Shown here one piece after another: positions 1-13,847 of a stretch of 64,000 nucleotides of DNA. A program made the translations under genes and the position numbers. Each line of letters opens with the position of its first letter. Position 1 is the stretch's first letter. The stretch covers positions 6,897,682-6,961,681 of the forward strand of contig NC_045151.1 of NCBI RefSeq assembly GCF_008831285.2, written 5' to 3'. The notes beneath the pieces are model-generated. The model ran no database searches, had not been told where the DNA came from, and saw nothing but the letters and a program-made list of their open reading frames with translations. The DNA comes from Nymphaea colorata (taxonomy: Eukaryota; Streptophyta; Magnoliopsida; Nymphaeales; Nymphaeaceae).

Positions 1-240
1 GATTCAGACCAATTTGGGACCGATTCATTTAGTTTTGAAACCGATTCGGCCTTTTCCAAACCGGTTCATTCAGTTTTGAAACAATTCAGACCATTTTCAA
101 ACCTATTCAGGGCTTTTCAGACCGGTTCATTGAGTTTTAGAACTTATTTTTGCCATTTTTAACCGGTTCATTAGGTTTTGGAACCGATATGGTCTAATTT
201 TGAACGGTTCGCCCAGTTTTTGGACCGGTTCAATCCTGTT
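1..240. repeat. Diverged tandem repeat, unit about 20-21 bp
   Basis: About eleven successive units of 20 or 21 bases can be laid out from position 1. The clearest are variants of CGGTTCATTNAGTTTTGAAAC, alternating with more diverged units that end in TTTTCAAAC or similar. The best units recur about 41 bases apart (near 22, 63, 124 and 162), so the array behaves as a 20.5-bp repeat with a dimeric 41-bp order. It may be part of the untranslated leader of the Copia element that follows, or an older satellite-like tract. It runs off the left edge of the window. Confidence 0.7.
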
Positions 241-359
241 TAGGGCTATGTGGGTGTTTTTGTTGTGGTTTAAGACCAATACGGGCCATTTTAAGGTCGA
301 TTCAGTGGTTCTTGACCCATTTAAACATAATTATGGTACCGGTTCATGAAATTTTGGAC

Positions 360-960
360 TGTTTTGGGCCCATATCATTGAATCATTTGGTTTTGGATTC
401 AATGTAAGGTAATTTTTTATGTATCACATCATTGAATCATTTGGATTTAATGTAGGGCAAAATTTTGCATGTAATTTGGTTTAAGCATCATGTTTTGCAT
501 ATTGTTAATTTGTGGGTGTACTTTAGATGAATGTTTGGAATGTGAATTTGAACTTTGGCCATGTCTGTTGTTCGAGATGAGTATGTTTGTACTTTATGTC
601 GCCAAAGTGACCTCTGTTGTACGAATTTGCCTGTTTTGAACATTAGATGATAGTATACTTGATCCATGCGGGCAATGATCAACCTAAAGGAGGATTGTTG
701 CTTGGTCAGGTTTAAGTATACAGGGCAAAGAATATGTGATAATTTTTTAGGTTTTCATGTGAATAGCGAGTCAATCCAAAGATAGGCTCGTTGTTTGACA
801 GTGTTAATTATCTATATTTATTGTTGACCAAGAATATCACTTGCAGTTAGTATTTCAATCCAAAGATTGGATATTAATGTTGCACCGGTACCTTGTGATG
901 GGATTTAGGCCATTGTATTTAAATTCATTTATATTTGTTATTTCATCTTTGTACATGTTT
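360..960. other. Non-coding leader-like stretch, no gene seen
   Basis: AT-rich sequence between the short tandem repeat and the first protein remnant. It holds a small direct repeat: an ATCATTGAATCATTTGG motif occurs near 374 and again near 428. A second short echo, TCAATCCAAAGAT, appears near 773 and 857. I see no tRNA-type primer-binding site and no convincing gene. It is probably the untranslated or eroded gag part of the Copia element. Confidence 0.4.
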
Positions 961-1841
961 TGATTCTGAGCATGTGTGGTATTTTTGTTCTTTGTACAGT
1001 GAGTTCTGCTTCCATGATATTTACAAATTTAAGTACTATTACTGAGATGAATGATTCGATTCTTATAAGTAAGAAAAGAAAGACTGTTAAGGAAGTTGCC
1101 GTTGACCAATCATCCATTAAGAAACAGAAGAAGCATAAGGAAGGCCTATTAGGCTGCTTCTTTTGTAAGGGTGAATGTCATATGAAGGAGGATTGTACTG
1201 AGTATCACGCATGGCGTGAAAAGAATGGTACACTTCTCACTTTGGTTTGTTCTGAGGTTAATTTAACTTCAGTACCCGGAAACACTTGGTGAGTAGATTC
1301 AGGTGCTACTACTCACATAAGTGTCTCTATGCAAGGTTGCCTAAATTGTCGAACGCCAAATGATGCTAAAAGATTCATCTATGTGGGCAATGGCAAGAAG
1401 GCAAAAGTTGAAGCAACAGCAGATTTTCGGTTATTGTTAAAGACTGGTTGTTATTTGAATTTGACAGAAACTTATGTGGTGTCGTCTTTTAGACGTAATT
1501 TAGTTTCTATTTCCTCATTAGACAAATTTGGTTATTATTGTTCATTTGGAGGAAGTAAATTTAAGTTGTTTCTGCACTCAAATTTGATTACCGCTGGTTC
1601 TTTGTCTGGTAGCGATAACCTCTATTTGCTTGATACGGTTGCTTCATATAATGAAACCTTGCATGTTACGTCTAGTGGTACTACAAGAAAATTAGTCAAT
1701 GAGAATTTTGCTATGTTATGGCATAGGCGCTTAGGACATATCTCTGAAAAGAGAATAAAAAGGCTTATGTCGAATGGAATTCTTGAGTCCCTTGATTTTG
1801 CAGACTTTAATGTTTGCATTGAAAGTATAAAGAGAAAATGA
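960..1841 (+). pseudogene. Copia gag zinc knuckle, protease and GAG-pre-integrase remnant
   Basis: The first open segment (960-1292) has a lysine-rich stretch and then a CCHC zinc knuckle, CFFCKGECHMKEDC, fitting CX2CX4HX4C of plant Copia gag. A stop codon (TGA, 1291-1293) falls just before VDSGATTHIS, the aspartic protease active site. The next open segment (1329-1841) carries the rest of the protease region and a GAG-pre-integrase domain with LWHRRLGHISEKRIKRL. The order and motifs are diagnostic of the Copia superfamily. The in-frame stop breaks gag-protease continuity. The family is clear but the lineage within Copia is not fixed from sequence alone. Confidence 0.88.
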
Positions 1842-3698
1842 ACAAACATTAAGAGGTTATAAGTTTTATAATCCAATTAGTAAGCCTTTCTTTGAAACGG
1901 AAAATGTCCATTTCTTTGAGGATATTGAGTTTGGAGAGGTGATTAGGTTAAACATATTGTCTTTGAAGAGAGACGTGAGTCTACTCATACAGATGTTGTA
2001 AGCAATAGTCAAGTCTTTGTTCATGTCATTGTTCCATCAACATATTCAGAAGAAGACTATGATGTCGGTCTCCCTATTGAAAAACAAACTCAACAACCTC
2101 AAGAAAATCAAGTAGAGGTGTCACTGAGGAGATCCACTATAGAGAGGAGAAGTCAATTTCAAATGATTTTGTCTATCTCCAAGAACATGATGTTGATATG
2201 GGCTTAATGGAAGATGATCCTATTAACTTCCAGCAAGCAATAAAGAGTTCTAAATCTCATAAGTGGATAGATGCCATGAATGAAGAAATAAAGTCTATGA
2301 TGGACAATGACGTATGGGAAGTTGCTCCCTTACTTGAAGGTGTGAAACCCATTGGTTGTAAATGAATATTTAAAACCAAGAGGGATTCATTAGGAAACAT
2401 CGAAAGGTATAAGACACTTCTTGTTGCAAAGGACTTTACTCAAAAGGAAGGCATTGATTATATAGAGACTTTCTCTCCGGTTTGTCGAAAGACTCTTTCA
2501 GGACTATAATGACACTTGTAGCTCATTTTGACTTAGAGCTGCATCAGATGGATGTTAAGACAGCGTTTCTAAATAGAGACATTGATGAAACGATATATAT
2601 GGTGCAACCAGAAAACTTTGTTTTAGGTGATGCAAAGAAAATGGTCTGCAAACTCAAGAAATTCATCTATGGGCTAAAACAAACTTCCCGTCAGTGGTAT
2701 TACAAATTTCATCAAGTTATAGTTTCATTTGGTTTCGAGATTAATATGGTTGATGAATTGTATACCAAAAGTTCAGTGGGGGTAAATTTATCTTTCTGGT
2801 TTTATATGTCGATGATATATTGCTTGCAAGTAATGATGTGGGCATATTGCATGAAACTAAGTATTTTTTTTGTCAACAAAGTTTGACATGAAGGATCTTG
2901 GTTGTGCATCTTTTGTATTGGGGATCCAAATATTTTGAGATCGTTCTCGGGGTATTCTTGGATTATCACAAAAGGCCTACATTGATAAGGTGCTTCAGTG
3001 ATATGGCATGAAGCATTATAAACTAGGAGATACTCCAGTTGCTAAGGATGACAAGTTTTGTCTCAAACAGTGCCCTAAAAGTGAAATCGAATCTAAGAAA
3101 AATGAAAAGGATTCCCTATTCGTCTGTTGTGGGAAGCATTATGTATGCTCAGGTTTGTACTCGTTCGGATATTGCATTTATCGTTAGAATGTTATGCAGA
3201 TACTTAAGTGATCCTAGTATGGATTGTTAGAAAGCAGCCAAAAGGGTATTGAGGGACTTAGAAAGAACAAAAGGTTTTATGCTCACATACATGAAGTCAG
3301 ACCAATAGGAGATCATTGGGTACTTAGATTCTGACTTTGCTGAGTGCCAAGACAGTAGCATAGCATGTTACGAGGCATCCAATCATGTTTTATGATTGCG
3401 GAATTTTGTCACAGGGCTGTGCATTATGTATGGTGTAGAAAGACCACTAAGGTTGTTATGTGACAATAATTCAGCAGTCATATACTCTAATAACAGCCAC
3501 AATTTGTCAAAGTCGAACCACATCGACATTAAGTTTTTTGGGCTGTTAAAGAGAGGATACAGAATGGTTAGGTGTCTAGAGCATATTGGGACAAACTCCA
3601 TGATTGCGGATCCGCTTACTAAGGGTTTAACACCTAAGGTCTTTCCCGAACATGTTGTTCGTATTGGGGTGTTATCCTTGGATGATGTGTTGGTTTAG
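1842..3698 (+). pseudogene. Copia integrase tail, reverse transcriptase and RNase H remnant
   Basis: Directly after the GAG-pre-integrase part, the sequence jumps to the integrase C-terminal end (YKFYNP and FFEDIEFGE, near 1860-1935). The roughly 1-kb catalytic core is therefore missing. The reverse transcriptase follows, with KPIGCK, an in-frame TGA where W is expected, [27 protein letters not shown] and YGLKQTSRQWY. The catalytic YVDDILL box survives only as frameshifted pieces near 2800-2840. RNase H is represented by LCDNNSAVIYSNN and EHIGTNSMIADPLTKGL (3396-3698). Several frameshifts separate these blocks, so no functional polyprotein can be made. Confidence 0.88.
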
Positions 3699-4100
3699 TG
3701 AGAGTTTGTATTTTGTTTGCTCTTATGTATGGACACATATTCAGTTTTCTACAGAATAAAGTTTAAAGTTCTTTGGTTCTATTCTGTGTTTATGTGTTTG
3801 TGTTTTGATCTCCATAAGATTTTAAAGTTGGACCAGTTGAGAATAGACATGTTGTAATCACATTACATGCAATTCTCATGCTATACATCCATATCAGATC
3901 TATGTCATTGATTATGTTAACATTTGTGATCATTAAAGGTTTAGCTAATTTTGATATAGCGAAAGCCGTTTTGGTTCTGTGTTGATATGATCATGGACGA
4001 GATTGGTGAAAATGACGTTTAATAAGATAGCAGTTATGAGCTCCTAAGGTTTTATGTAATGACTGAATGTATAAAGACATATTTGGCCCAAGTGAGAGAT

Positions 4101-4563
4101 TGTAAGACCATTTGGTGGGCCGGCATATATCTATGAGGAATTTCAGACACTATGACTGTCTTAACGTAAATATCCGCTTAAGTGATTGCATTTTGGGATA
4201 TTACGTTATTTTAGATGGTATAGGGTAATTCTGAAATATATAGATACCAGTACGCAATTACAGACTCTTTGATGGGTTGAATCTGTAATTGTCCTCATTA
4301 TATAATGGTAGTGGTCCCCTGGGATCGTGCATATAGTTGCTTTTGGTTTCTAGGGTTTTCTCTTCCTCATCTGAGAGATACCTGATGCGCACTGTACGTA
4401 CCCTGGAAGATCCTACCGTGATCTACTGTTTGTGCACTTCAGATGGATTCAGGTACGCTTCCGCTTCAGTTTAAGGTTTTGTTTAATTCAATGATTTAGC
4501 ATGAGCATGATCCTGTTTTAGGGAATAGCATTTGTGTATGCATGAAGGGGAGAAATCCCAACA
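4101..4563 (+). repeat. Copia 3' LTR with upstream polypurine tract
   Basis: The LTR begins TGTAAGACCA and ends AAATCCCAACA, giving TG...CA ends and a length of 463 bp. The purine-rich CCAAGTGAGAGAT just upstream (4088-4100) is the usual Copia polypurine tract. A TATA-like ATTATATAATGG lies near 4298. The matching 5' LTR is not in the window, so the ends are called from these signatures and from position after RNase H. Confidence 0.75.
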
Positions 4564-5280
4564 TTTTTGAATCACGATGTTTCTAAAAACCCAGTTTTTT
4601 TCATCCAAAACGACTTTTTGGGGCACATCATATCGTTTTCATTATTATTATTGAAATTAAAACAGCCTTTAATCATGTTATGGTGATGTTTACTTATTAA
4701 TGTACCATAGTTGTCAATGCCATGAAGTTTGATGCATTTTAACACACTGAACTTTAATTCCTTTTTTACTAAATTAATTCACATTCGTGTTTTTCTTATC
4801 ATATGAGTATTTGAGATGATTATATATATATACGTCTCACAGCTTCGACTTCTAAACTCCGAGCAACGTAGAGAGCCTTTAGGCATCACCATGGCACCGT
4901 TCAGCCTGTTCCCATTTCCCATTTGTTGTATTATTAAACGATAATAATATAAAGATAATATCTTATAGACAATATTAAAAGTTTTCATATAGTTTTTAAA
5001 AGCACCATCTAAAACTTCCTTTTTTGTCTTCCAAACAAAAAACTAGGTTTTAGAAAATGAAAACCTGGTTTTTATCATTTTATCCAAACACATAAAGCAG
5101 GTTTTCAAAACTCACTAAAACGAAAGGTTTTCACAAAAACAAGTTTTTACAAAAGCCACTTTTTCAAAGTAAATGTCATCCAAATGCAATCTAAGTGGTT
5201 TTATTAGCAGATAACAGTTGTCATAGTTTCTTTTTAGGCCTTCAAAAGAAAATGCAAAGCTATGTATATGTTATATCGTT
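4564..5280. other. AT-rich intergenic stretch
   Basis: No gene is seen. Between about 4985 and 5195 the sequence is full of oligo-A and oligo-T runs in short inverted arrangements and ends with GTCATCCAAATGCAATCT. Such ends are common in small plant MITEs, but I could not pair the two ends or find a target duplication. Confidence 0.3.
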
Positions 5281-5289
5281 AGTAATCTT

Positions 5290-5775
5290 ATGTCGTCGGG
5301 ATGAAGCAGTGATTGGCGATCAACTTGAAAGCGTGATTTGGCTGATACGGCACAATTTGGTCTCACGGGTCCAACCACTTTGCCGCGAAACCCGCCAGGC
5401 GGCTGCCCGGGTTCCAGGAGCGCCCTTTTTCAACGCAGCAACGCGCTGTATTTGGCGGCCCTCCTCTTTATCGCGGAGCGCCACGTCGTACCCGAGTTCC
5501 CAGCTGGCTCGAAAGCGCGTGGTCCGCGATACACAGCACTGACCGTTTGACGACGTGGCCGCAGTTTGGGAGTGGGCCACACGCCCTTGGATAAAGAGGC
5601 CTGAGTGGAGCCCCGCCTACACAGGCAGACGCGCTCGGCGGCGTCCAGCGTCCTCCTTCTGGCGCCAGTGCCGTTTTCCACTGCCGACGTCAGCCCAGCT
5701 TTGGACGCTCTGCCGGCAAGACTTAGCCCTAGCCGTCGACGTTGTCAAATGTTATCTCTGCCGTTTTGAAAGTAA
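5290..5775. other. GC-rich patch, possible promoter or 5'UTR exon
   Basis: This block is much richer in G and C than the sequence on either side, with many CpGs and several ACGT cores (GACGTGGCC, GACGTCAGC, CGACGTTG). It ends at TTTTGAAAGTAAGTGACC, where GTAAGT at 5772 would be a strong splice donor. Open frames run across it on both strands, as expected of GC-rich DNA, and none looks like a known protein. It could be an orphan promoter and first exon, the subterminal region of a transposon, or a captured fragment. I cannot choose between these. Confidence 0.35.
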
Positions 5776-5779
5776 GTGA

Positions 5780-7238
5780 CCATAATACCCTTTGCTGCTT
5801 TTGGTTGATGGCTTCTTTAAATTATTAAACTAGTCCTTCTTTTAGAAGTGATGTACAAAAAAGCCTCGCTTCTTCACATCGGCACATGCTTTGACTAAGG
5901 CGGCAAGGGCTAAGGCCCCCTAATGTCTGCTGTATGTAAGGTTTTATGTTTAGGGAACGCCGAACAATTTTGAGACAAAAAAAATTGAAAATTTTTAACA
6001 GGAATCAACTTTTGTTTTTTCAAATATTTCATTGGGGCCAAATTAATTTTTTTTTTTAAATTAACAGGTAAATTTGAAATTTTCAACCCCCACCGCCTCT
6101 CCCTCCACAGCTTGCTGTATATCTTTATCTTCACACATATCAAACTTGTTGTTTATGCCTTCTTGATAAAAACAAAATTTGGATTTAGTAAATCACGTGA
6201 CCTTTCTGGAACCCGGACGAGAGGTCTGAGCTCTGATTTGAATGGATGGACGACCCAGCCACGGTGTCCTTAGAATGTAAAGATTACTTAGTCTTTCTTC
6301 TTGTTGTTGTTGTTTTTTTTTTTTCTCTTTACATGGAAGGGTACAAGAGAATAAGTAAGACAAGTGCTAGATCTTATAAAATGCTCGAAAATGAGTAGAC
6401 TTAGTAGGTCAAATTTTGAGGAAACACAACCAACGATAATAAAATCTGTCAAACTGCTCTTGGCTTCACATATAAACCATAGTGATTACACAGTTTAACG
6501 TTAAGCGAAAGTGTTAAAACTCAGGTTGATTTTAAAATGTCAATACACTTCTCAGGGTGCATAATCAATATTCCACATGCATCGGTATGTATTTTTGTTT
6601 ATAAGTTAGTTATATAGAGTAAGTTATACACGTCTTAAGGGTAAGAGCTTAGGAAATCATATAATAGTTTGTTATTTTCCTTGTTTGCGCACAACGAGTG
6701 CATGTTTGGCATGGAAAAGTCACTAGCAGAGTTTAGTTTAGAATTTTATAGCTTTGGTGTTTGCAAGTGTTTGAACGATATTTGATGTCTCAATGCAGTA
6801 ACAGAGCTACTTGTGGGTTGGTACGGCCACTGCCCACACCAGCTCATAAGAAATTATATTAAGAGGAAGCTGAACTTAGGTCTATATGCGGTGCCCACAT
6901 CAAACCTGGGTCAGTGACTCAAGTGTCCCTCACCAAAAAAAAATCCTAGCTCCGCTTCTTTCTAAGTGCTATTAAGTGAACATTGGTACATTCTATTGTT
7001 TGAATTACATTCTTAGTTGATGAATAAAGTTACAATTTATTAAAAAGTATGGTGATTATTTTAAGAATTTAATTTCACTGCTTCAATAGATGTCAGAAAG
7101 ATTATAATCTAGTGTATCTCCACTAGTTTTTAATGACATCATATTCTTAAAATATGTTCAACACAAAGCCACATCAATATGTGTCTCACACATTTGGTTG
7201 CATAGATGGACCAATGTAGTTACACCCTAGAAATAGTT
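5780..7238. other. Intergenic stretch with decayed repeat pieces
   Basis: No coding sequence is recognised. A likely MITE remnant lies at about 6797-6964. Its left end reads AACAGAGCTAC and its right end AGCTCCGCTTCT, resembling the inverted ends of the hAT-like MITEs at 7247 and 41371, but no target duplication is evident. Poly-T tracts lie near 6043-6058 and 6312-6324. Confidence 0.35.
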
Positions 7239-7246
7239 GCATCAAC

Positions 7247-7439
7247 GTGGGGGTGGGGCCAGATTTTTTTTTTCGTGGGGCACTAAATATAACAAATTTT
7301 CAATTGACCTTGATGCAGTGACTCGGGTTTACCTTATATAACTGGGCCAGGTTCACGCAGGTCCAACATGTAAATTTGAAGTTTTAGATTGGGCTCCGTG
7401 GAGCATATGCCCCATAGAGACCCCTAGTATCTCGCCCCT
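7247..7439. mobile_element. hAT-like MITE with 8-bp target duplication
   Basis: A 193-bp element is bounded by perfect copies of GCATCAAC at 7239-7246 and 7440-7447. The left end, GTGGGGGTGGGGCCAG, is roughly inverted at the right end, which reads CTAGTATCTCGCCCCT. There is no coding capacity. An 8-bp duplication and GGGGYGGRGCC-type ends fit a non-autonomous hAT element. A related copy lies at 41371-41555. Superfamily assignment is inference from duplication length and end composition. Confidence 0.65.
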
Positions 7440-7447
7440 GCATCAAC

Positions 7448-8060
7448 ATATTCAAGGACTGAAATAAATCATGCATGTATTTTCCTTTTCAAAATTTCAG
7501 TGAATAGCTAACTGTAGAAAAAAGGAAGCAAGACAAAGGAGAACAACTCTCTATCAAGGCTGGGTAACATTTCAAACAATGGAATTCCACTGTTTAACTG
7601 AAATTACGATTCAACCTTTTTTAGCAAACACAAAGATAAAAGCTTGTGTTTTGGTTCAAAAATCAATGCTGCACTCTAATGTCATGATTTTAGTTCTAGG
7701 AATTTTTTTCCCATTAGGAATTTTCTTCCCCTATCCATTGTATCATGTCTAGTCCATGCATTGTTCATTCCAACCATAGGCAGACCTCTGTTGCATTCAC
7801 TTGAGCCCCCACAATAGGAGACCTAACAAGAGGACAAGTAGTTCGACTACTGCACCTCCCTCCTTGATAAGGACTTATCCTATCTCAAGCAGCAGCAGCA
7901 TTATGTCTCGAGGGCCTCAACAAGCAATACCTCTCATCCTTAGGATTATTGACAAAATTTTTCCCTAGTGGCTTCATCCCATCTCAACAGTTCCAGCTCA
8001 AATTTTTTCTCCCCTTTTATGGAGTCTTGCAAACATTCAGAGCTAAATGTTTGTAAGTAT
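7448..8060. other. Intergenic stretch, no gene seen
   Basis: No ORF, inverted repeat or family signature was recognised here. The stretch separates the MITE at 7247 from the first sequence that resembles the CACTA element's subterminal repeats. Confidence 0.3.
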
Positions 8061-11000
8061 AAATTTTCACTGACGTCCAGAGGAAGATATTGGTTAAAAG
8101 AAGACTTCATCAATGTGTGAAGCTATTGTGTCATTGAAGTTTCACAGTTACGGTGCTAGCGTCAATGAAAGTTTTCGATGTTGAAGATTATCGACGTCCA
8201 GTGTGTTGGTAAAAAGCACATGTATCGATCTAATTTTTACCGACACGTTATATTCTTTACATCGTTGAAATGTATCTCCATTGAAACACTCCTGTTGTGA
8301 GTATCGCGCGTCGCTGAAAACTCTACTTTGATTGACTTGTTGGCTACAGACGTTGCTACTGCCTTTTTCACATACATGCATTAGACATTGGTCAATGTTT
8401 AAGTAATATCTTTACTGATGTGTCTCACACATTGGTAGAGTCTTCCCCGACTTATTACCTCATCCTGAACCCCATTTCTCTTTTCTTCTTCTTTTCTCTT
8501 CTCTTTTCTCTTCCCTCTTCCTCCCATCGGCAATTTTTTGACAATTTTTTCGTGAGCTTTTTTTCTTCAATGTGTTTTTGGACTGCTTGAAGCTTGAAAA
8601 GGTTGTTCCTCATTCATCTGTACCATTTTGTCTAATTATATATGATTTGAAGTTATAACATGCTCGTAGGGTATATATCCAAATTTTTTCGCCAAGATAT
8701 CATCTTTTTCCAGTAATATTAAGTTGTGAAACTTCGTAAACATGTTGACTTTAGTACCTTCAGTTTGATATATTAATTGCATAAAATCTTTACACAATCA
8801 CAAACCCTCATTTTTTCTCTACTTTTTGTCATCACCAGATTCCGGTGCATTGTAGCTGGATTCCAGTTTTCAAATTTGAACTATGTCTAATTTAAGTATA
8901 CATATACTTATTTGCAGAATATTAGTTTGATTAGTTGTCATTTGAATGTTTTTTTTTATGTTTGAATGTTTCCAGTTCCTAGCCTTTTTAGCCACCCACT
9001 AATTGTTTGAGGTATTGTTTAAACAAGTGAAAAATTATATTTTTCTTGAACTGCTTGAGTTCGAGTTCGAGTGTCATTTAGGAATTATTTTGCATATTAT
9101 ATCATCGCATGGTGCAATTAATCTTTTGCTGATGATATTTGAGTTATGAATAATATGATATTTATGTTGCCTGTATGATATATGTGTCACTTTTTGAAGT
9201 TGTTTGAAGGATGTATGATTAAACAAATAAAATGTTTAGGTACTTGTTTCAAAAATTGCATGATGAGTTATCCAACGAGTATTCATTTGCGTGAATTGTA
9301 AACCAAATGGTTGACATTTAGCATTGACAATATGAAGAGTTGATCATATTAAAGTTGATTGTATAGACTTATTAAAAGATAGGTAATTGAACTTGGATTA
9401 CAAACAAAAGAGACAATTTAGAATATATAACTGGTGTGAATCAATTTTTTATTATATTATCGCACATAATGTGATAGTGAATGGAAGAATGAGATGCCAT
9501 CGATCACATCATATGTAATGGTTTTGTACATACGTATTTTTGTTGAAAATATCAGGAGGAAAGAAGAAGTTCATATGAATGTACATCAGGAACAGTTGTA
9601 GAAAACATTCAAAGGTAGCTATCAGACATGTTCCATGCACAACCAGATGCATCATCTTCTCATATGACAAATAATACAAAAATGGTCATATCAACAATGA
9701 CTATGAAAGATTGATTAGAGATGATAAACATCCACTGTATCCAAGGTGCAACAAATTTATGAAGATGAGGTTTTTAATATAGTTGTTTCGTATAAAAAAT
9801 TTATGTGGGTGGACCGACAAAAGCTTTAGTTTGTTACTTGAGTTGTTAATCGATGTATTTCCTACAAGAGTAAAACTACATAAGCAGTTTATGAGGCAAA
9901 GAAGATCATTGGAGAGTTGGGGTTTGATTGCCAAAAAATTGATGTCTCCTAATAATTATATGTTATTCAGGAATGAAGACGCAACTAAAGATACATGTGA
10001 TAAATGTGGTACTTCATGATGAAAGGAAAATGAACACGAACAGACAACAAAAGTCGATCAACATCAGAAGATATCAATGACGCCTCTGCGATATTTTTCT
10101 CTCACTGCACGGTTGAAGAGAATGTTCACAATGATTGAGATTGTGAAACATATGACATGACACAATGACCAACATGTAGAGGATGGAGTCCTTAGACACC
10201 CAACATATGTGCAACATGGAAGAACTTTGACGAGATGCGCCTATCAATTGCACTTGAAGCTCAAAATGTATGCTTGGGTTTAGCTAGTAATGGTTCAACC
10301 TATCTGAAAATTTAAGTTCAACCTACAGCATAAGGCATGTGGTGCTAGTGATATAATTTGCCACCTTGTATGTGCATTAAAAGATATGTTTCTGTTTTAA
10401 TTTTTTATACAAAGAAATTTGTTAATGAACGAACATGTCTTCGTATTATTACTTTATGCTTATATGAGATACTTATTTAAGTTGAAGAGGTATGCATGCA
10501 ATAGAAGTTAACCAAAAAGGGTCGATTGCGATGGGCTCTTTGGTAGATAAATGTATGACATTAACTCGCCAGCAAATGCATACGTACATATTATCCAATC
10601 ACAAGGTTGTTCTATCATATATTGCAATATTATATACTTCATATTTGTATGTTCATATAATATATTAGGATGTTATTACATCAATTGTGTTTTAGGCAAC
10701 ACTTGAGGTTGATTACCAAACAATGCATGACTTATGTCAATGTCATACATATGCTTGTATGTATTTAAATTTTCATATTGGTTTGAAAGCATATATGGTT
10801 CATACATATGCTTGTATGTATTTAAATTTATAGTTACATTATTTATGATATTTATATACCTATATGTATTATTACGAATTAGAAAAACCATGATCACGGA
10901 AATCAATATATACCAGATATTATTTGGTTGTCTCAATTCCCAAACATACTTTCTTAATGTTCATTATAAACACGCCAACACTGCCAAACTTTGTTTAACA

Positions 11001-11636
11001 TTTGTTAAAAATGTTTTTGTAACTTTGAACTATAGTAAATCAGTTGTATTGTAATATAAATGTGAACATTTGTTACACATATATGTTTGGTTCATGAACA
11101 TGTAATTGTTTCTTTTGGTAGACTGAAAATGTAAGCAAGTATGTTGTAATATATTTGTCATACTCGAATAGGAAAAAAAAACTTAAAAGACATTCACCAA
11201 CGTGTAAATTTTCATTGATAAATAGTAATAGCGACATTAGTTGAATGTCGGTTAAAGTTTTACCAACGTCTAGTGGTTTGTCGATAAAAAAATTTATTGA
11301 TGTTTGGTTATATGTGTCCATTGTCGATATAGTTTTTACCGACATTCATGTCCATTGTCGATATAGTTTTTACTGACGGCCTCTAAGAAGTCGAAAATGA
11401 TTGATTATGGGGATTTCTAGCACGGTCAGACGTTGCTAATAGTCAATATTTACCTATGTGTAGACCGTGTTGGTGATATTCTACATCGATGCACTGGTTT
11501 TGTGTATCGGTGGTGATTATTACCGGCACAATCTTCACCAACAATATCACAAAACGTCAGTAAAAACATGACTGACACGTGTCCTTGTTTCACTAACATT
11601 TTCTGGTCGTTGGTAATGCTTTTTTTTTTGGTAGTG
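8060..11636 (+). mobile_element. Decayed CACTA (En/Spm) transposon, left terminus not found
   Basis: The right end (11636) reads on the complementary strand as CACTACCAAAAAAAAAAGC, the classic CACTA terminus. Both flanks contain subterminal repeats with cores such as TTTTTACCGACA, CATTGTCGATATAG and ACTGACG (8060-8380 and 11190-11610). A degenerate TNP2 transposase lies between them on the + strand. No CACTA terminus is seen near 8060, so the left end is eroded or truncated and the stated start is only where subterminal-type sequence begins. Confidence 0.75.
9700..10320 (+). pseudogene. TNP2-type CACTA transposase fragment
   Basis: The translation matches the N-terminal part of plant TNP2 transposases. 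It reads YERLIRDDKHPLYPRCNKF (from about 9702), then after a stop LCGWTDKSFSLLLELL (from 9795), then NEDATKDTCDKCGTS, ending in a stop at 10018-10020. Beyond this, in another frame, come RWKENEHE, LRYFSLTARLKRMF and GVLRHPTY, all corresponding to the expected next segments. At least two stops and a frameshift show it is non-functional. A further possible transposase piece with KGSIAMGSLVDKCMT lies near 10520-10590, but that match is weak. Confidence 0.8.
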
Positions 11637-13840
<2,204 letters not shown>

Positions 13841-13847
13841 TTATAGT

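Larger units (their letters stand above)
1..4563 (+). mobile_element. Decayed Ty1/Copia LTR retrotransposon, 5' end outside window
   Basis: Protein remnants occur in Copia order on the + strand: a CCHC zinc knuckle, protease, GAG-pre-integrase, integrase tail, reverse transcriptase and RNase H. They are followed by a polypurine tract and a 3' LTR (4101-4563). Many stops and frameshifts show it is dead. No 5' LTR or primer-binding site is visible between 1 and 960, so the left end lies outside the window or is lost. The exact left limit is unknown, and the first 900 bases are assigned only by position. Confidence 0.85.

Noticed and set aside
5195-5779. Several overlapping open frames in the GC-rich patch
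   Set aside because: They overlap on both strands, share no recognisable domain, and are expected by chance in GC-rich DNA.
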